A stretch of DNA of 64,000 bases from Hippopus hippopus (Eukaryota > Mollusca > Bivalvia > Cardiida > Cardiidae): the NCBI GenBank assembly GCA_946811185.2, contig OX328096.1, forward strand, positions 42,918,252 to 42,982,251, read 5' to 3'. Both the position numbers and the translations under genes were made by a program. Below are positions 46,253-58,439 of this stretch, piece after piece. The notes below the pieces were generated by a model. The model saw only the letters and a list, made by a program, of their open reading frames with translations, was not told the DNA's origin and did no database searches. Each line of letters opens with the position of its first letter. Within the stretch, counting starts at the first letter, position 1.

Positions 46253-47438
46253 AGGGTTGCATCTAGAGTGCGGGATTGCCGAAATCCCGCATCAAAATAA
46301 AAAAGCCCGCGAAAACGAAATTTGTTTGCGCACCAAATCCAGCACTAAAACGAACTAGCCCGCAAAAATTGCGTGATCGTGCGCACCATAATCAGGGAAA
46401 AAGAGAGAAAAAACGACTTGGGGGAATAAAATGTAACAAAATTTGCATGGTCACCCAAATAATCATTCGAAACTTAAAACTGTAAACTTAAATCGTAGAC
46501 TGTCGGGTTATTTTGATCATATCAATAGACGCTTGTCAGCTGTGTTATGCAGACGAAAAGCCTCACTGCAGGGCCCACGCTGTCGATCACTGAAAGCAAC
46601 AATTTAGGAAAAATGTGTCCAAAAATGATGCACTGGTGAATCTGCTGGCAACAAGTGATGTCTTAAGGCTACAAAATTCTTGAAAGAAAATAACTCCGTC
46701 ATAAACAGTGAGTATTAAATATGACGGACCACACGTTACCGTTTATCACAACCTAAGAAGCTGGCATGTAATGAAAAGCGAGATGATGATGTCAGTCCAC
46801 TGATCTAGGGTAAAATGACATGTTTTGAAGTGACCTGTAACCCTTATTGACAAATTCTTGCAATATCATGTGGAAATACTTTTAAAAAAAAATAATTGAC
46901 ATGAAAAAAGATTGATGCAAAAAAAACGCGAAAACCCATGATGCAACAAAATGTCTATTTGACATCGTCGGATCAGAGGCACTTCAGACTGTCTTTTCAG
47001 CTTTGGTAGTGAATTTAAGCAGTAAATTTACATAAATATCTGTATGAAACAATAGATGGAAGCTAAAATCTCAGTCTAACACTGAGGTAAAAATTTTGTG
47101 AATTTATGAAATAAAAGTGTTGAACAACGTAGGATAGATAGGGTAGGATGGGGGTTAGTCTACTTGTCTTACAGTGATTATACTGTAACAAGTGTTAAAG
47201 AAGAAGTTACAAGACATTCATCTTAATGAAGAAGACTAGAATATAATAAGCCTTTAATGGATATAATCATTATTTTTCCAAAGACAAAAACAAATAATAC
47301 ATTAACCCTTTACCACATTATCAGAACCTCCATGAAATTTGTCCCCCCTCTATACACTTGAAAGGGGGGACGTGGCCCCCTTTTTCTGAAGATGATGGGG
47401 GCCAGCCTCCCTATTTGAAAATGTCTAGATGCAACCCT
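46253..47438. mobile_element. hAT-like non-autonomous element
   Basis: A 1186-bp element with 15-bp perfect inverted ends AGGGTTGCATCTAGA/TCTAGATGCAACCCT. Flanks are GTTGTTTC (46245-46252) and GTTGTTTT (47439-47446), an 8-bp duplication with one mismatch, as in hAT. It contains its own Rep-H copy and a Rep-A end fragment (TTAACCCTTTACCACATTAT at 47302). No transposase frame. Confidence 0.82.
46735..47235 (+). repeat. Rep-H repeat, copy inside the hAT-like element
   Basis: GCGAAAACCCATGATGCAAC, CAGAGGCACTTCAGACTGTC and GGAAGCTAAAATCTCA match 46085-46220; GGGGTTAGTCTACTTGTCTT and AAGTGTTAAAGAAGAAG match 47490-47550. It runs through without interruption. Confidence 0.7.
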
Positions 47439-47950
47439 GTTGTTTTGTGAAGTGAAACTATAGATCTATGACAGACAGGGGGTGTACTAGAGGTTAGGCC
47501 TTCTTGTGTTACAGTGGTAGCGCTGGAATAAGTGTTAAAGAAGAAGGTATTGGTTGCTAATACTAAGAAAGAAGACAAAAATAAAAGAACCCTTTGAAAA
47601 TGCATCATTACTTGTTTTCATCCAGTTTTGTAACCAATTTTATCTTTATTTTATGAAATTATAATTCTTGTACCTTCGTGCCAAATGTTGCCCCTGACGG
47701 TTGCAAGTTTGCACAGATTACGACGGATAGAAAATGCATTTCATTCTATTGCGGCTAGCCATAGACATTACAACCACTGTTTCCGGTTTAAATTGAAGAC
47801 AAATCTCTGATGTCTCTTTATCACATACACCTTATCATATGGGTTTTTTTATTTAGGTTTACATGGCTATTCTAGATTCTACACACTGTAAAGTTTTAAC
47901 AGCGTTTGTTTACTCTCTGGCTGTAAGGGTGCATCTTTAATGTATGTGAC

Positions 47951-48096
47951 CTTTATTTTCTCCCTTTTCCACAATGTTCTATGCTTTGAAATACAAATTC
48001 AGTCATTTGAGCCATAGTTGGATTTTCGTCTGCAAATGCTTGAAATATGAACAAATCTGAATTTTTTTTTTAACTGGTTTGGAAAGTAAGATTAAA
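47951..48096 (-). mobile_element. Rep-A MITE, copy 16, right half
   Basis: TTTTCTCCCTTTTCCACAAT, TTTGAGCCATAGTTGG and GTCTGCAAATGCTTGAAATA; the left half and TTAA are absent. Confidence 0.6.
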
Positions 48097-49288
48097 GGAC
48101 CTAAATAAAAGTTATTAAATAGAGTAACGAATTTAGTGGTAATGTGTTTCCTTTAATTTTTTAAGTACAAAACCATCTTTATAAACTTAATATTTAGACA
48201 AATTATCACAGTATGTAAAGCAAAAAGGCATTCTTAGTTAAACAGAGAAACCAATTGTACAATCGAATGCTTGTTGGTTTGCTCCTCTGATTATAAAGCG
48301 ATAATTGATTGTGATTTTAAACTGATTTCCCAATACTACTATACAGATAGGTTCACAAATGATTTTTCTTGTGTACCCTGACCTGCGAAAGTTCCAAACA
48401 GCTCTTTTAAATTTTAAAAAGCTTACAATTGTCCAGATTGCCATGTGCTGACGTCACATAATTTATTATGACGCAGCAAATTGTAACTCGCATGAATTTA
48501 CTATCAAAGGACACGCCGAAGTTTTTTAAAAATAAATGGTAAATATGTACTTGAAAATTATCAAATTGGAAGATGAAAATTGTTATACTGGATTCGATGA
48601 AATGAAATGATGATGGCAGGGCATAATGATCCAGAAAATGTGGAAGCCATTTTACTTTTTTGAGATCAGAGCGATTGCTTGATTGCAAGAGCCATTTGGA
48701 CGTCTTGAAGGTCAGGATACACAAGAAAAATCATGTGTGAACCCATCTGCACCAGTGATTAGGTCAACTTTTCCGTTTTCAGTGAAATATTATCTCTGGA
48801 AGGAAGCTGGGGTCAAATTTCTTCAATTTCGATGCACACCTTGTCTAAATATATAGATGTAGAGGCAGTCGCCAATGTGCTATTTATAATAATGGTTTCT
48901 AATAATGAAAATTTTGTTATCCCGTGATAGACCAATGGAGTTTCAGTGGCCTTTGATTGGGTTAAGGGACCATTTGAATGAAAATAAACTATAACAAAGG
49001 AGTTAAGGATGCCCTGAATAAAAATTGTAATATATAACCCAAGTAAATTATGTTTGAATTTCACATGCTTGTGGTTTATTGAAAACATTCCACACATTCA
49101 GACAGGTATATAAAAGGTCACTCCAGGTCCACTGTTTGACCACTAGAGAGTTCTATTGAAATAAATTATGGACATTTACTTACTTGCAATTTAAACAGGC
49201 ATTTTTGAAACCTTTCCCATATTTATATACAAGTCCTGGTGATATATTTACAAAGATTTACTTTTGAGAAAAAATTGCATGTAGTAGA
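48097..49288. other. No gene seen
   Basis: Open frames of 68-105 codons on minus (48238-49097) have no recognisable domain. A TGACGTCA octamer lies near 48449, with no gene to relate it to. Confidence 0.45.
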
Positions 49289-49365
49289 TTAACCCCTTAC
49301 TAAACAATCATGTTTCACTGACCCTGTGTTAGGCTTTTGAGAAAAATTAATGCTGGTTTTGTTGT
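49289..49365 (-). mobile_element. Rep-A MITE, copy 17, left end
   Basis: TTAACCCCTTACTAAACAAT followed by CACTGACCCTG and AATGCTGGTTTTG; the rest is lost. Confidence 0.5.
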
Positions 49366-50969
49366 TAATTTACCCTTGTTAGCAATTCTTTTTTTTCTGT
49401 TTGCAGAAACCTTGTCTTCACTGCATAGACACCAAGAAAGTTTGTCTTCATGTTTTCTGCTTCTTTTTCTTTGAGTCCGAGGTTTACCTATAAAATGCAC
49501 ATTCATATTTCTGAATATACGTAAAAAATTGTTCCGAGAGGAATTATAGTTATCGATCCAGAAAAGTTTGCAGGCTGCCAGTTTGGGGGATTCCCATATG
49601 TTTTGTAGTTTTTGCACCAAAACTACAGGTTGCCAGTATAGCTACTTCACGAACTGCAGAGATTTGGCACATTTCTGTTAATCTTTTGTGTAGTTTTGGT
49701 CTTTCTGTTTGCATTTGGGTCCTTTTCTGAGAGTTGACTCTAATGCATGGGATTAGTAAAATTACACTCCTAATAAGCAATTGGCACAAAAGGAACAAAT
49801 ATCTAGGTCACATCTGGCACATACTTTTCATTTGTGGAAAAAAGGTTAAATCTCTGAGAGTAATACGTCTTAGTAATTTCAAGGAAACTATTTTGTGGCT
49901 GGACATCTCCACAATAAAGTAATTATAAAAGGTTACCAATGTCAGCTATCTTTAGATAGACTATGTAAGTAGTGTGTTGCCATACTTAATGAAATAACAT
50001 CATGTACAAAATCACGGGAGAATACAACGCTTTTTGAATAGCTTGCGCAGAGTAACTTCGGGTGTAGAAATACAAAGAAATGGCTCAAATGCATCCATAG
50101 TTGACGAAAACCCAATTCAGGAATAACTTTTGTAGTGTTCCGATTACAATGTATATGGAAAGTTTTAATACCATAAGATACAGATAAAGATTAAAAAGAC
50201 AATGTGGCATTTTTTGACAAATCAGAAAGAGAATCTGATTTAGTCAGAATTCAGTGTTTTTATTTAGCAGAGGTATACCTCAATGAAGTGTAGGTTTTAC
50301 ATCCTGCGCTCATAGACTTTTCAAACCGTTCTTGTTTTCCAGTCCCCTGACTTTAGAAAAGCTTACTTGCATACATACTGACTAAATTGTTTAAAACAGG
50401 ACTGGTGCTAAAATCTCAATTTAATCACAAGGAAAAGACTGGATTTGTTTATGAAAATTCTCGACAACCAACATTTGAAGGTGGCAGGGTCTTATCTTGC
50501 AGCAAGCATAATAAAGAAACAAGTATAATAAAAGAAAGTATTGGATATTTTAAGGCATTTATCAAAACTGTTGAATGATGCATTCCAAGGAAAAGATTGT
50601 TTTCTGTTTCTGCCTTGTGTCATCAAGACTCCAGATGAAATGGGTATCTGCTTACTTAAATCTTGATAGTTTCATTGCAAACAAGGACTATCCCTATGTT
50701 GTTTGTACTTGCTAGAATCCTCACTGTAGTAAATTCAAATTTCAAATTAGCCCACTTTTTTTTTGAAAGGGGGGGGAGAGAAAGGGGTTTGGCCCATTGT
50801 TTTTCAATCTTAGATTCAGTTCCTTTTTAAGAAATAACCTCTGAAGAAAATACTTGTTTTTGGATTAGCTTTTTAATTCATATAAATACCAAAGACATTT
50901 CAGTTTGATAAAAGCAAGAATCTATACAGTAATAACTTGCTTTCCAACTTGTTGCAAAGTATGATGTCA
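49366..50969. other. No gene seen
   Basis: About 1.6 kb. The 101-codon minus frame at 49315-49620 overlaps a MITE end and has no domain. G-rich run near 50770. Confidence 0.45.
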
Positions 50970-51050
50970 TTTACGTCTGTACCAGACAACAAAACTGTAG
51001 ACTTATCCATATCAGAAGCATTAGCAGATAACAATGCTGCTGAAATGTTG
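50970..51050 (+). mobile_element. Rep-A MITE, copy 18, left part
   Basis: GTACCAGACAACAAAACTGT, AGACTTATCCATATCAGAAG and GCATTAGCAGATAAC match the left flank of Rep-A; no hairpin follows. Confidence 0.5.
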
Positions 51051-51189
51051 CTAAAACAATATAATTTATAATTGCATGGATGAAAATTTTCCATATTTTA
51101 TTACGGAATTATTAGTTTTCAGGGTCCATCTAGGTCATTTTTCCAAATTGTCTAAATCTGGGGAGAAAATTTAAAGAGGCCCTTATACT

Positions 51190-51800
51190 CATTTTCAGCC
51201 AGTTTTAACTCATTTTGTCTTTATTTTATCAAACTGTAGTCATTCTTATACCTTCATGCCAAATATTGCGCCTGACGGTTGCAAGATTGCTTAGATTACT
51301 GTCGATAGAAAATACATTTCGCTGAGTTGTGGCCTTCCATGTAAACAGACTCGTCGTTTCCGTGTTTTGAATCGAAGATTTCAATATATCCGTTATACAC
51401 TCGGGTAGATTCGTATGAAGATCATGCATTCTGTCACGTGACTATATTTGATCTTCGCCCTGCGTCTAATGAGGTAAACAAAGGAAAATGGAGGCTTCTC
51501 TGTTGCAGCCTCGATTTTCAGACGGAGGTTGCGACCTATATGCAAGTTACACCGTATCTGACTCTAGGCGGAAACCAACGATAAATTTCCGTGACGCACC
51601 GCCATTGTTTACAGCTTTGATCATCAGCCAGTTTTCTTCTGACCAATGTTCGGTTTCTGATGCAAATCTCCCTGTTTCTTTTTTTTTCAATTACACCATA
51701 TATGTCAGTAATTTATCCATGTTTACACAAAGGACTGATTTCTGTACCATTCTAAATTGTTTGAAATTTAACAGCGTTTTTGCTTACCGGCTGTAGATGA
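51190..51800 (+). repeat. Rep-H repeat, copy 2
   Basis: GTCTTTATTTTATCAAACTG, CCAAATATTGCGCCTGACGG, TTGCAAGATTGCTTAGATTA and GATAGAAAATACATTTCGCT match 47640-47750 in order; ACAGCGTTTTTGCTTACCGG at 51771 matches 47900. The insert between is richer in CpG and holds a 102-codon frame (51488-51796) with no domain. Confidence 0.65.
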
Positions 51801-52427
51801 TACACCCCCCACCCCACATCTCTGGCACATTGCAAGTCAACTGATCTCCGGGTGCCGTATCAATAAATTCATTGCCCCTCTGTATTTTCATCTAAGCTAT
51901 TGCTGGTTATTTATGACCCTCGTTTAACAGATTACAACACGAAATTGGCCAAGTTTAGTGGCCAAGTATACTTGGAATATTTATAAAAGCATTTGTAGTT
52001 ACTTAGTTGAAAAAGGTCTTTTGATTGGACCAAAATATATCCTTCAGGCAATAGATACTTATTATAAGGACAAAATTCGTCCTGCATCACAACATGGCTG
52101 CTGCAATAGAAAGGAAGGACATCACTGTTAAGAATTTGTTTGTTTTCTCATGCAAAGACCGATAGATTGGAAGAAGCTCATTGGAAGTGCATGGATTGCC
52201 ATGACAGTTCCGAAAAGTCACTGTTTTTGTGCAGTAAAATAAAATAACACACAGTGCAAGCACCGTTGATGCACCATATTTACCGCAGTCAAGATGCAGT
52301 GGCATATCAGAGAATACAATCTCCATGCAAGCAGCACTGACAACCGTGCAACCTCTGTGCGAGCTGGTGGAGCTGCTGTGGTGTTGTAGGAGACCTCACT
52401 GCGCTGATCCCACGGCACCCTGATCAG
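51801..52427. other. No gene seen
   Basis: Overlapping minus frames at 52087-52442 (74 and 79 codons) without a recognisable domain. Confidence 0.4.
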
Positions 52428-52492
52428 AATGCCGAGTGACAATATTTGTTTTGTGCATGCTCAAAGTGCGCGTCGTCACTCGGCGTTCTTGA
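52428..52492. repeat. Inverted repeat with CpG-rich arms
   Basis: AATGCCGAGTGAC (about 52428-52440) pairs with GTCACTCGGCGTT (about 52475-52487) across a loop of about 35 bases. Confidence 0.6.
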
Positions 52493-52756
52493 CAATTTGA
52501 CACGTCTACTGGAGATGCCACTGTGTTGGTGTGGCAATGCTTGGGAGTGTACTGTGTGCAACTCTGCGCTCTGCATTTTTACTTGGAAGCCGTTGGATCA
52601 CCACCTTAGAGTGACGGGGGTTTTACAGTCTGAGATTAACAAGGTACTTCAATCTCAATACTTGGACAACTCAAAACTGTTGACATCAAGTGCTACTTCA
52701 GAGCAATTTCTTCTTTTGCCACAATATTTTCAAAAGTTGTATGTGACATTTGCAAA

Positions 52757-52989
52757 TTAACCCTTTACCACACAATGACGCCTTTTAACGCCCCTGAAGA
52801 AGAGGCCTTTTGAAAACATTGTGGGAAAAGGAAAAAATGCTGGTAACCAGCATTTTCTCCTTTTCCCACAAAGTTTTCTACCCTATCAAAGAAAAGTTGC
52901 GTCAAATATTTGAGCCACTATGAAATTGTCATCTGCAAATGCTTTCAATTTGGATAGGTCTTAAATTTTGCTGTGTGGTAAAGGGTTAA
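52757..52989 (-). mobile_element. Rep-A MITE, copy 19
   Basis: TTAACCCTTTACCACACAAT start, GTGTGGTAAAGGGTTAA end, a strong hairpin with palindromic GCTGGTAACCAGC centre, and 17-bp matching inverted ends. One of the freshest copies. Confidence 0.9.
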
Positions 52990-54249
52990 ACACATTCACA
53001 AAACACATCCATGAAAAAAGGGTTGTAATTTAGATCCATATGAAAATTGTCTACATACGATTGTCTCCCTTCTGAAACCATCCAGCAAATCAATGTCACA
53101 TGAATTTTGTCTGAAACAGTTTAGCATGAACATTGGTCTACTTGAATTGCCCATTTAAGAATACTTTAACAATCTGTAACTTTTTTAATTTCTCAATAGG
53201 GTGGAGATTTGTGCTTTTAAAAAACATTTTAAACACCAGCTTGCATGTATGGTAGATAGAATAATCCCATTTAGTGAATTTACTCATATGCTTTACAGCA
53301 ATGTAGAAGCAAAGATAATTTTATTTTATTCTAGACTTGAAAACACCAATTTATGAAGGAATGAGTATTGGAATGGATAACCTCTGGGTTCTGGACTTGA
53401 AAGTCTGCCTTAGAGTAAATCAATGTCCAGCTTAGTGGTAGGTAAAATCCAATAGATCCAACAATCTGATGTCCAGTCTATATGCAAGTTGGACATCTGC
53501 CAGTGTGTAATTTTATAAACAACTGTGTCCTGAGTGAAATTGGTCTGAATGACCACTTGACCAGGCAACCAATTTCACAGTCTGCCCATCATACTGGGAT
53601 GAGGGCAGTATACATGTAGGAGTTGGAATTTTATAGTGGATGGTTATTTGGGTCATCTAGGTGTTACTGCAGGATGAAAACTACTGTCTTATGGGACCTA
53701 AGTATGCATGAAAATTGGACATAAAGTTAGTGAAATTGACCAAAAACTATTTCATGCTGGATAAAATAAGGTATGTTATGTTTCATTAAACCTACTGTTG
53801 GATTCAAAATAGGCATGGAAATCTATGGAAAATATGAAGAACAAAATTTTAATCTGGTGTGGCTGTGCCAGAAAAAGTGGGGATAGCAATTTCAGATAAT
53901 GTTGATGTTACTTTTATGCATTTAACCCAGAAATTAATAACACATCTATACAATTTGTGTTGATAATGAAGCTCAAGATCAGACTGCACTGTACAATCAT
54001 ACTGTCTGATCTTTAAACTGCGCTTATTCCAGAATGTTAGGGACAAAGTATTTTTGGTAAAAATAATCTGGAAAATGCAATATTTGCGTCTGCTAACCAA
54101 GCATGCTAAGTGCTTCTAAAAGCAACAGTATAGAGTAAGCCCAGACAGCAGTCTGGTTTTATCTTGGATGTATATTGCAAACATGAGAATTTTTCTGAAG
54201 AAAGAAACTTTAAATTCACATATTTTGGTTTACATTATTGGCTGGAGAT
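52990..54249. other. No gene seen; Rep-G-like hairpin at 53971-54018
   Basis: CAAGATCAGACTGCA pairs loosely with CTGTCTGATCTT. Otherwise plain AT-rich sequence. Confidence 0.45.
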
Positions 54250-54800
54250 TTCATTGCCTTATCAAATGACAAAATGTTAAACTGTCAAATTGAAAGCAAT
54301 GGCTTATAATAGATGCGGCTCAAATGACGGAATTTTATGTTTGTATTGGTTTGTATTGGACTTTAATGCAGTTGACAGCTAGGGCATAACAGATCAGTCA
54401 TTGCACCTGTGCATGTGTTTCCTGGCTTTCTCACATCAATACTTACACAACTTTCTTTCCAAGTCACTGACCACTTTCCTCACATGCATCAGAGGTGAGA
54501 GGCAGAAAGAAAATTTGGCCTCAACAGTGTATTGAACCCACAACCACCAGGTGGTGGGTCAGTTACTCCAATCTCAGAGCTTCCAGGCTGAGCCCTGATT
54601 TGTATGTAAAATGGCAGGGATCATTTCTTGAGTCATTTTTGAAGCAGATGACTTGGAACATTCCTATTAGATATGGACATTTTGCATTAATTATCTTTTT
54701 TTTGCAAAAATACTGACAAAAACATTGTGGCAAAGGAGAAATTAACTTTGGCATTTTCTCCTTGCATCTAAATGTTTTCAAAAGTTGTCTGCTGCAGGAA
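54250..54800 (+). mobile_element. Rep-A MITE, copy 20, split by a SINE
   Basis: Left part 54250-54345 (CCTTATCAAATGACAAAATG, AATTGAAAGCAATGGC), right part about 54700-54800 (CAAAAACATTGTGGCAAAGG, GGCATTTTCTCCTTGC, ATGTTTTCAAAAG). The intervening sequence is the SINE below plus about 95 bp of unknown origin. Confidence 0.6.
54345..54605 (-). repeat. tRNA-derived SINE
   Basis: Minus-strand head: an A-box-like GGGCTCAGCCTGGAAG (about 54583-54598) and a B-box-like TGGTTGTGGGTTCAATAC (about 54530-54548). The body contains, on plus, GCAGAGGTGAGAGGC-like, CACAACTTTCTTTCCAAGTC and TTTCCTGGCTTTCTCACATC blocks shared with 8610-8790. Confidence 0.65.
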
Positions 54801-56355
54801 GTAAAGAATTATTGTCTGCTTTGTGGAGGAGATACTGAATACTAGAAATGCTTGAACATGTGAATGGTCTTGAACCTGATGATGTGTTTGAACAGTTTCA
54901 GTGCCAAGTATGTAAACTTGACCTCTTTCTACAGCTGAGAATAATAGTGTTTTATCTAGGCTGCGGGGTTGTGGGATTTACAAACTTTTGTAAAAAATAC
55001 CCGACATTTTCTAACACCGTCAGGACAAGGCCCCCGCTCTTAAAAATCAAATCAAAGGTTACCAACGGTACTTTGGTTATATTACTCTCTCTAGTTGAAT
55101 TTAATAACTAGCCTATAACATGTTTACAAACAGTAGTCAGAAATGCTATCAATGGCGTTTGACATTAGAAAAGTGGGGCTATTTTCATGCTGGAAGAATA
55201 TCATTCAATGCAACGAGAAGTGACTGGTTTCATGATCATTTGAGAACCACAGTCATGAGAAACACAATTAAAACGAGGTCTCCAAATTTTAAGTACCTCC
55301 AAACAATTTTAATGAAAAACTACCAATCTCGGCTGGATTGAGACTTAATTGAAGATATTTTATGACTAAATTATGCAAAAATTATGTTAATGATTATTTG
55401 TTTTGAGCTTTTATATAAGCTGTTTTACAGATTTTCAAATATCCTAACTGGTCCGGAAAATTAACAGGCCTATTGTAATGGTGTGACATTTTCATTGTCT
55501 GTGATCTAAACTTCTTATTTCTTAAACCGGACCGTTCTGCAATCCAGAAATATCGAAGTGCAAAATAAGTGACTATTTCACTTCGTCTACTGTATCCTCA
55601 TCCCTGAAAGCTGATTAGGGAGCTAAAGCAGCCTCGATCATTATTGATCCTATTAAGACAGATGGGGTGCCCTGGTGAAACTGTACGCAACACACTTTTC
55701 AGCAATCATGGTTTAAAAGCTGATAGATCTAGTGGATTTTTGCATAACAAAAAGAATGACTGCATAATTTTAGAAAAATGTTTTAGTTATATACATTGCC
55801 CCATATTTTTTAAAAGCATGCAGGCAGATCCCCCACTTTTTTTCAAATCATGGATGAAACACGTAAAATACAATCAAATGAAACTGATTTTTAGACTAGC
55901 AAAGCTAGTCTATAGGCATCCAGATTGACTCAGACTCAATGTAAACAAAAAACCCCAGAGCTGCCAAATACTGCCTCACAGTAAAATAATTCTTTGTGTT
56001 ATCAATCTTAATTCTGTTATATAAATTATGACAACTTTGACAAAAACAACAGAATTTCTACCATCCTGATTTGAACATGACTACTTACAAAGTAATAGAC
56101 TGAGCAATATGTCGTTAATAAGGTACAAGATGTTTGCTTATATGTAAATTAAGTGACCTATGCAAATCAGCCTCATACACGTATTCCTACAACACAGTAA
56201 CATTATCGATGAATCTAAAAATAGATACACCTAGGTAAATTGTAGCAAATCCCTCACTGGACAGGGAACCCTTACTATTCCTTCAGTCATTCATTATTTA
56301 GATCGTAGTGTACCGTGAAACTGATATGTTAAACTATTATTGTACGTCTTGTAAA
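54801..56355. other. No gene seen
   Basis: Frames of 73-94 codons (54848-55111, 55120-55341, 55644-55928) lack domains or splice context. Confidence 0.45.
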
Positions 56356-56584
56356 TTAACACCTTACCACGCGATCCCAAGTCTTAACAAAATTGGGGAA
56401 GATGCCCTTTGAATACATTGCGGGAATAGGAGTAAATGCTGGTAACCAGCATTTTCTTCTTTTCCCACGTTGCTTTCTGCCCCTTTAAAATCAGTTTTGC
56501 ATCAATTGAGCCACATTTAACTTTATGGTCTGGAACAGCTTTGAGTTTGGGCAAGTGAAAATTTGTCGTTTTGTAAAGAGTTAG
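56356..56584 (-). mobile_element. Rep-A MITE, copy 21
   Basis: TTAACACCTTACCACGCGAT start, TTTTGTAAAGAGTTAG end (TTAA decayed). Hairpin AAATGCTGGTAACCAGCATT intact at its centre. Confidence 0.83.
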
Positions 56585-56611
56585 ATAGTTTACTACACTA
56601 ATTACATAAGT

Positions 56612-56805
56612 TTAACCCTTAATCTGCTGAAAAAAAAAAAGAAGTTAAACGAAACTTTCAAGCTGATGGTAAAAACCTGAATACTGCTATTTCAAAATTA
56701 TATTTTGGAGAAAAAATTTCCTCTTATCGGACAGTGTAGATACAAGATCAGACTGCAGTCTATGCAGTCTGATCTTGATCTACACTGTCTGTTTGTCTGT
56801 CTAGA
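56612..56805 (-). mobile_element. Rep-G MITE, 3'-truncated
   Basis: TTAACCCTTAATCTGCTGAA start, an inner poly-A, and hairpin GATCAGACTGCAGTC/ATGCAGTCTGATC at 56745-56778. The other TTAA end is not found. Confidence 0.75.
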
Positions 56806-57940
56806 CATATATCTTCAAAAATCCTTTTTGAAAATTGATGGAATTTCATACATGTGTTCCTCATGATAGTCCACCGACATGATTATTTTTTCATTTAATG
56901 CCCTGTCGTGGAAAAAGGGGGCTTGATGTATATTTCCTTTATGGACCAATATCTCTTTAACTACTGGACAAAATTTTATGAAACTTCTTACCTATATTGT
57001 TTATCGTAAGTCACAGAAAGAATTATTTGTTTTCATTTAATGATGATATTTCTTATTTTGCCAAGTAAGTAGTCAAGTGTGTTGGGTAAAATCAATGGAT
57101 TGAACTGGATCCGGATTGGACTTAATAATCGGAATGAGCCGGTGGAACTGGAATCGACTCAAAACCAAATTTTACAATTTTTCTTCAGTCTTGTATAAAC
57201 CAACCAGGTTTTATCTTTACCATAGCCACTTATTTCAATTTCGCTAGTCTGTCAGTACTTTCAGTACTTTGATTGTCATATAGGCTTAGCTTGACAAGTG
57301 GGGAGGGGCACAGATTTATGACCAGACTGATCTTTTTAGTTCGCAAAAGCCTGTATTTTTGCCATTGGCTCATAAAGCAATAATGGTCCTCTGACTTTCC
57401 TAGATACTTTTTGGTAAAGAGTTACAGGAAGATTTCAGTTAACAAAATTTTAAGGTTCAATCTTCAGTTTAAATTTTCTGAGAGACATGGTTTTTTTTCA
57501 TGGCATGTTAGATGTTCTGTTACAAGCTTGATTACTTTTCCTCAATAGATTTTGCCGTCGGACAAGTAGATTTTTCCAGAGTGTTTGTTACTGGTGGGCC
57601 GATGATCGACTATAGTCTAAAGTCAGTTGGTTTTGGCTTCTGACTGTGATAATCAATTGAGAAATCCTGGAATCGATTGTAGTCAATACCAGAACTTGCT
57701 CGGTCCCGAAATGTGAATACCGGTTTCTAGCGCTTGGTTTTGTGACTAATTAATCACACTCTTGTATTTAATATGGTGGACAACAAGAATGAAAATTGGC
57801 AGGAAAAATGAGCAAGAAATTTTTGTCCATGGTTATCTGGACAAAACGTGAAACTCGGCAGGGTTCTCATTTGACCGTGCACTCTGGGTTTTCAAGCTTG
57901 GAAATTTGAAATGATCTGTCTTTTACACTAAAAAATATCT
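56806..57940. other. No gene seen
   Basis: Plain sequence; no gene or named repeat recognised. Confidence 0.45.
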
Positions 57941-58439
57941 GCTTAAATGTCAATCTGACAAATGAAATTATCGTCTAAAGCTTCATATAAACTAGCTCAC
58001 ATACATCTGGCAGAAATATGGGCTTGAACAAACACAGTCAAATGCAAAGGACACATGGGGCTCTGTTTATCAAAGGTAACCAAGCTGGCGAGTCATTTAT
58101 GAAAATGTAATGTAATCCTCTTACCTAGTTTAAGGTGACAGATTTTAAAGCTATCTGCTATTCTAAATGACAAAGTCATGCCAAATGATGTGGTAATACT
58201 TCCATAAAAAATTATTTTTTGAGAAGTATTACCACATGACTAAAAACTGTCACCTTACACTAGGTAAGGGGATTGACACCTTTATTATGTTGTCATAAAT
58301 GACTCGCCAGCTTGGTTACCTGTGATAAACAGAGCCACGTGTGTCCTTTGCATTTGATACTGATTGTGTTTGTTCAAGCCCATATTTCTGCCGGATGCAT
58401 GTGAGCTGGTTTACATGCGTCAGATTGACATTTAAGCAG
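57941..58439. repeat. Rep-H long inverted repeat
   Basis: Arms 57941-58203 and 58223-58439 are inverted copies: GCTTAAATGTCAATCTGACA, GGCAGAAATATGGGCTTGAA, CAAATGCAAAGGACACA, GGTAACCAAGCTGGCGAGTC on the left and their complements on the right. The centre is an AT-rich stretch of about 20 bp. The left arm has about 40 bp (CTATCTGCTATTCTAAATGA) missing from the right. The inner part matches Rep-H at 45910-46050. Confidence 0.87.

Larger units (their letters stand above)
45895..47950 (+). repeat. Rep-H repeat, copy 1, split by hAT-like element
   Basis: Host part 1 (45895-46252: TTATCACAGGTAATCAAGCT ... AAGCTAAAACCTCTG) and part 2 (47439-47950: GAAACTATAGATC ... GTTACAGTGGTAGCGCTGGA, then CCTGACGGTTGCAAG) join to match the uninterrupted relative at 46735-47235 and the copy at 51190. 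No open frame with a domain. Confidence 0.7.

Noticed and set aside
48444..48456. TGACGTCA octamer as a CRE promoter element
   Set aside because: One octamer with no nearby gene or core promoter is not enough.
51488..51796. 102-codon frame starting MEASLLQPRFSDGG
   Set aside because: Lies in Rep-H copy 2; the C-terminal half is low-complexity translation; no domain recognised.
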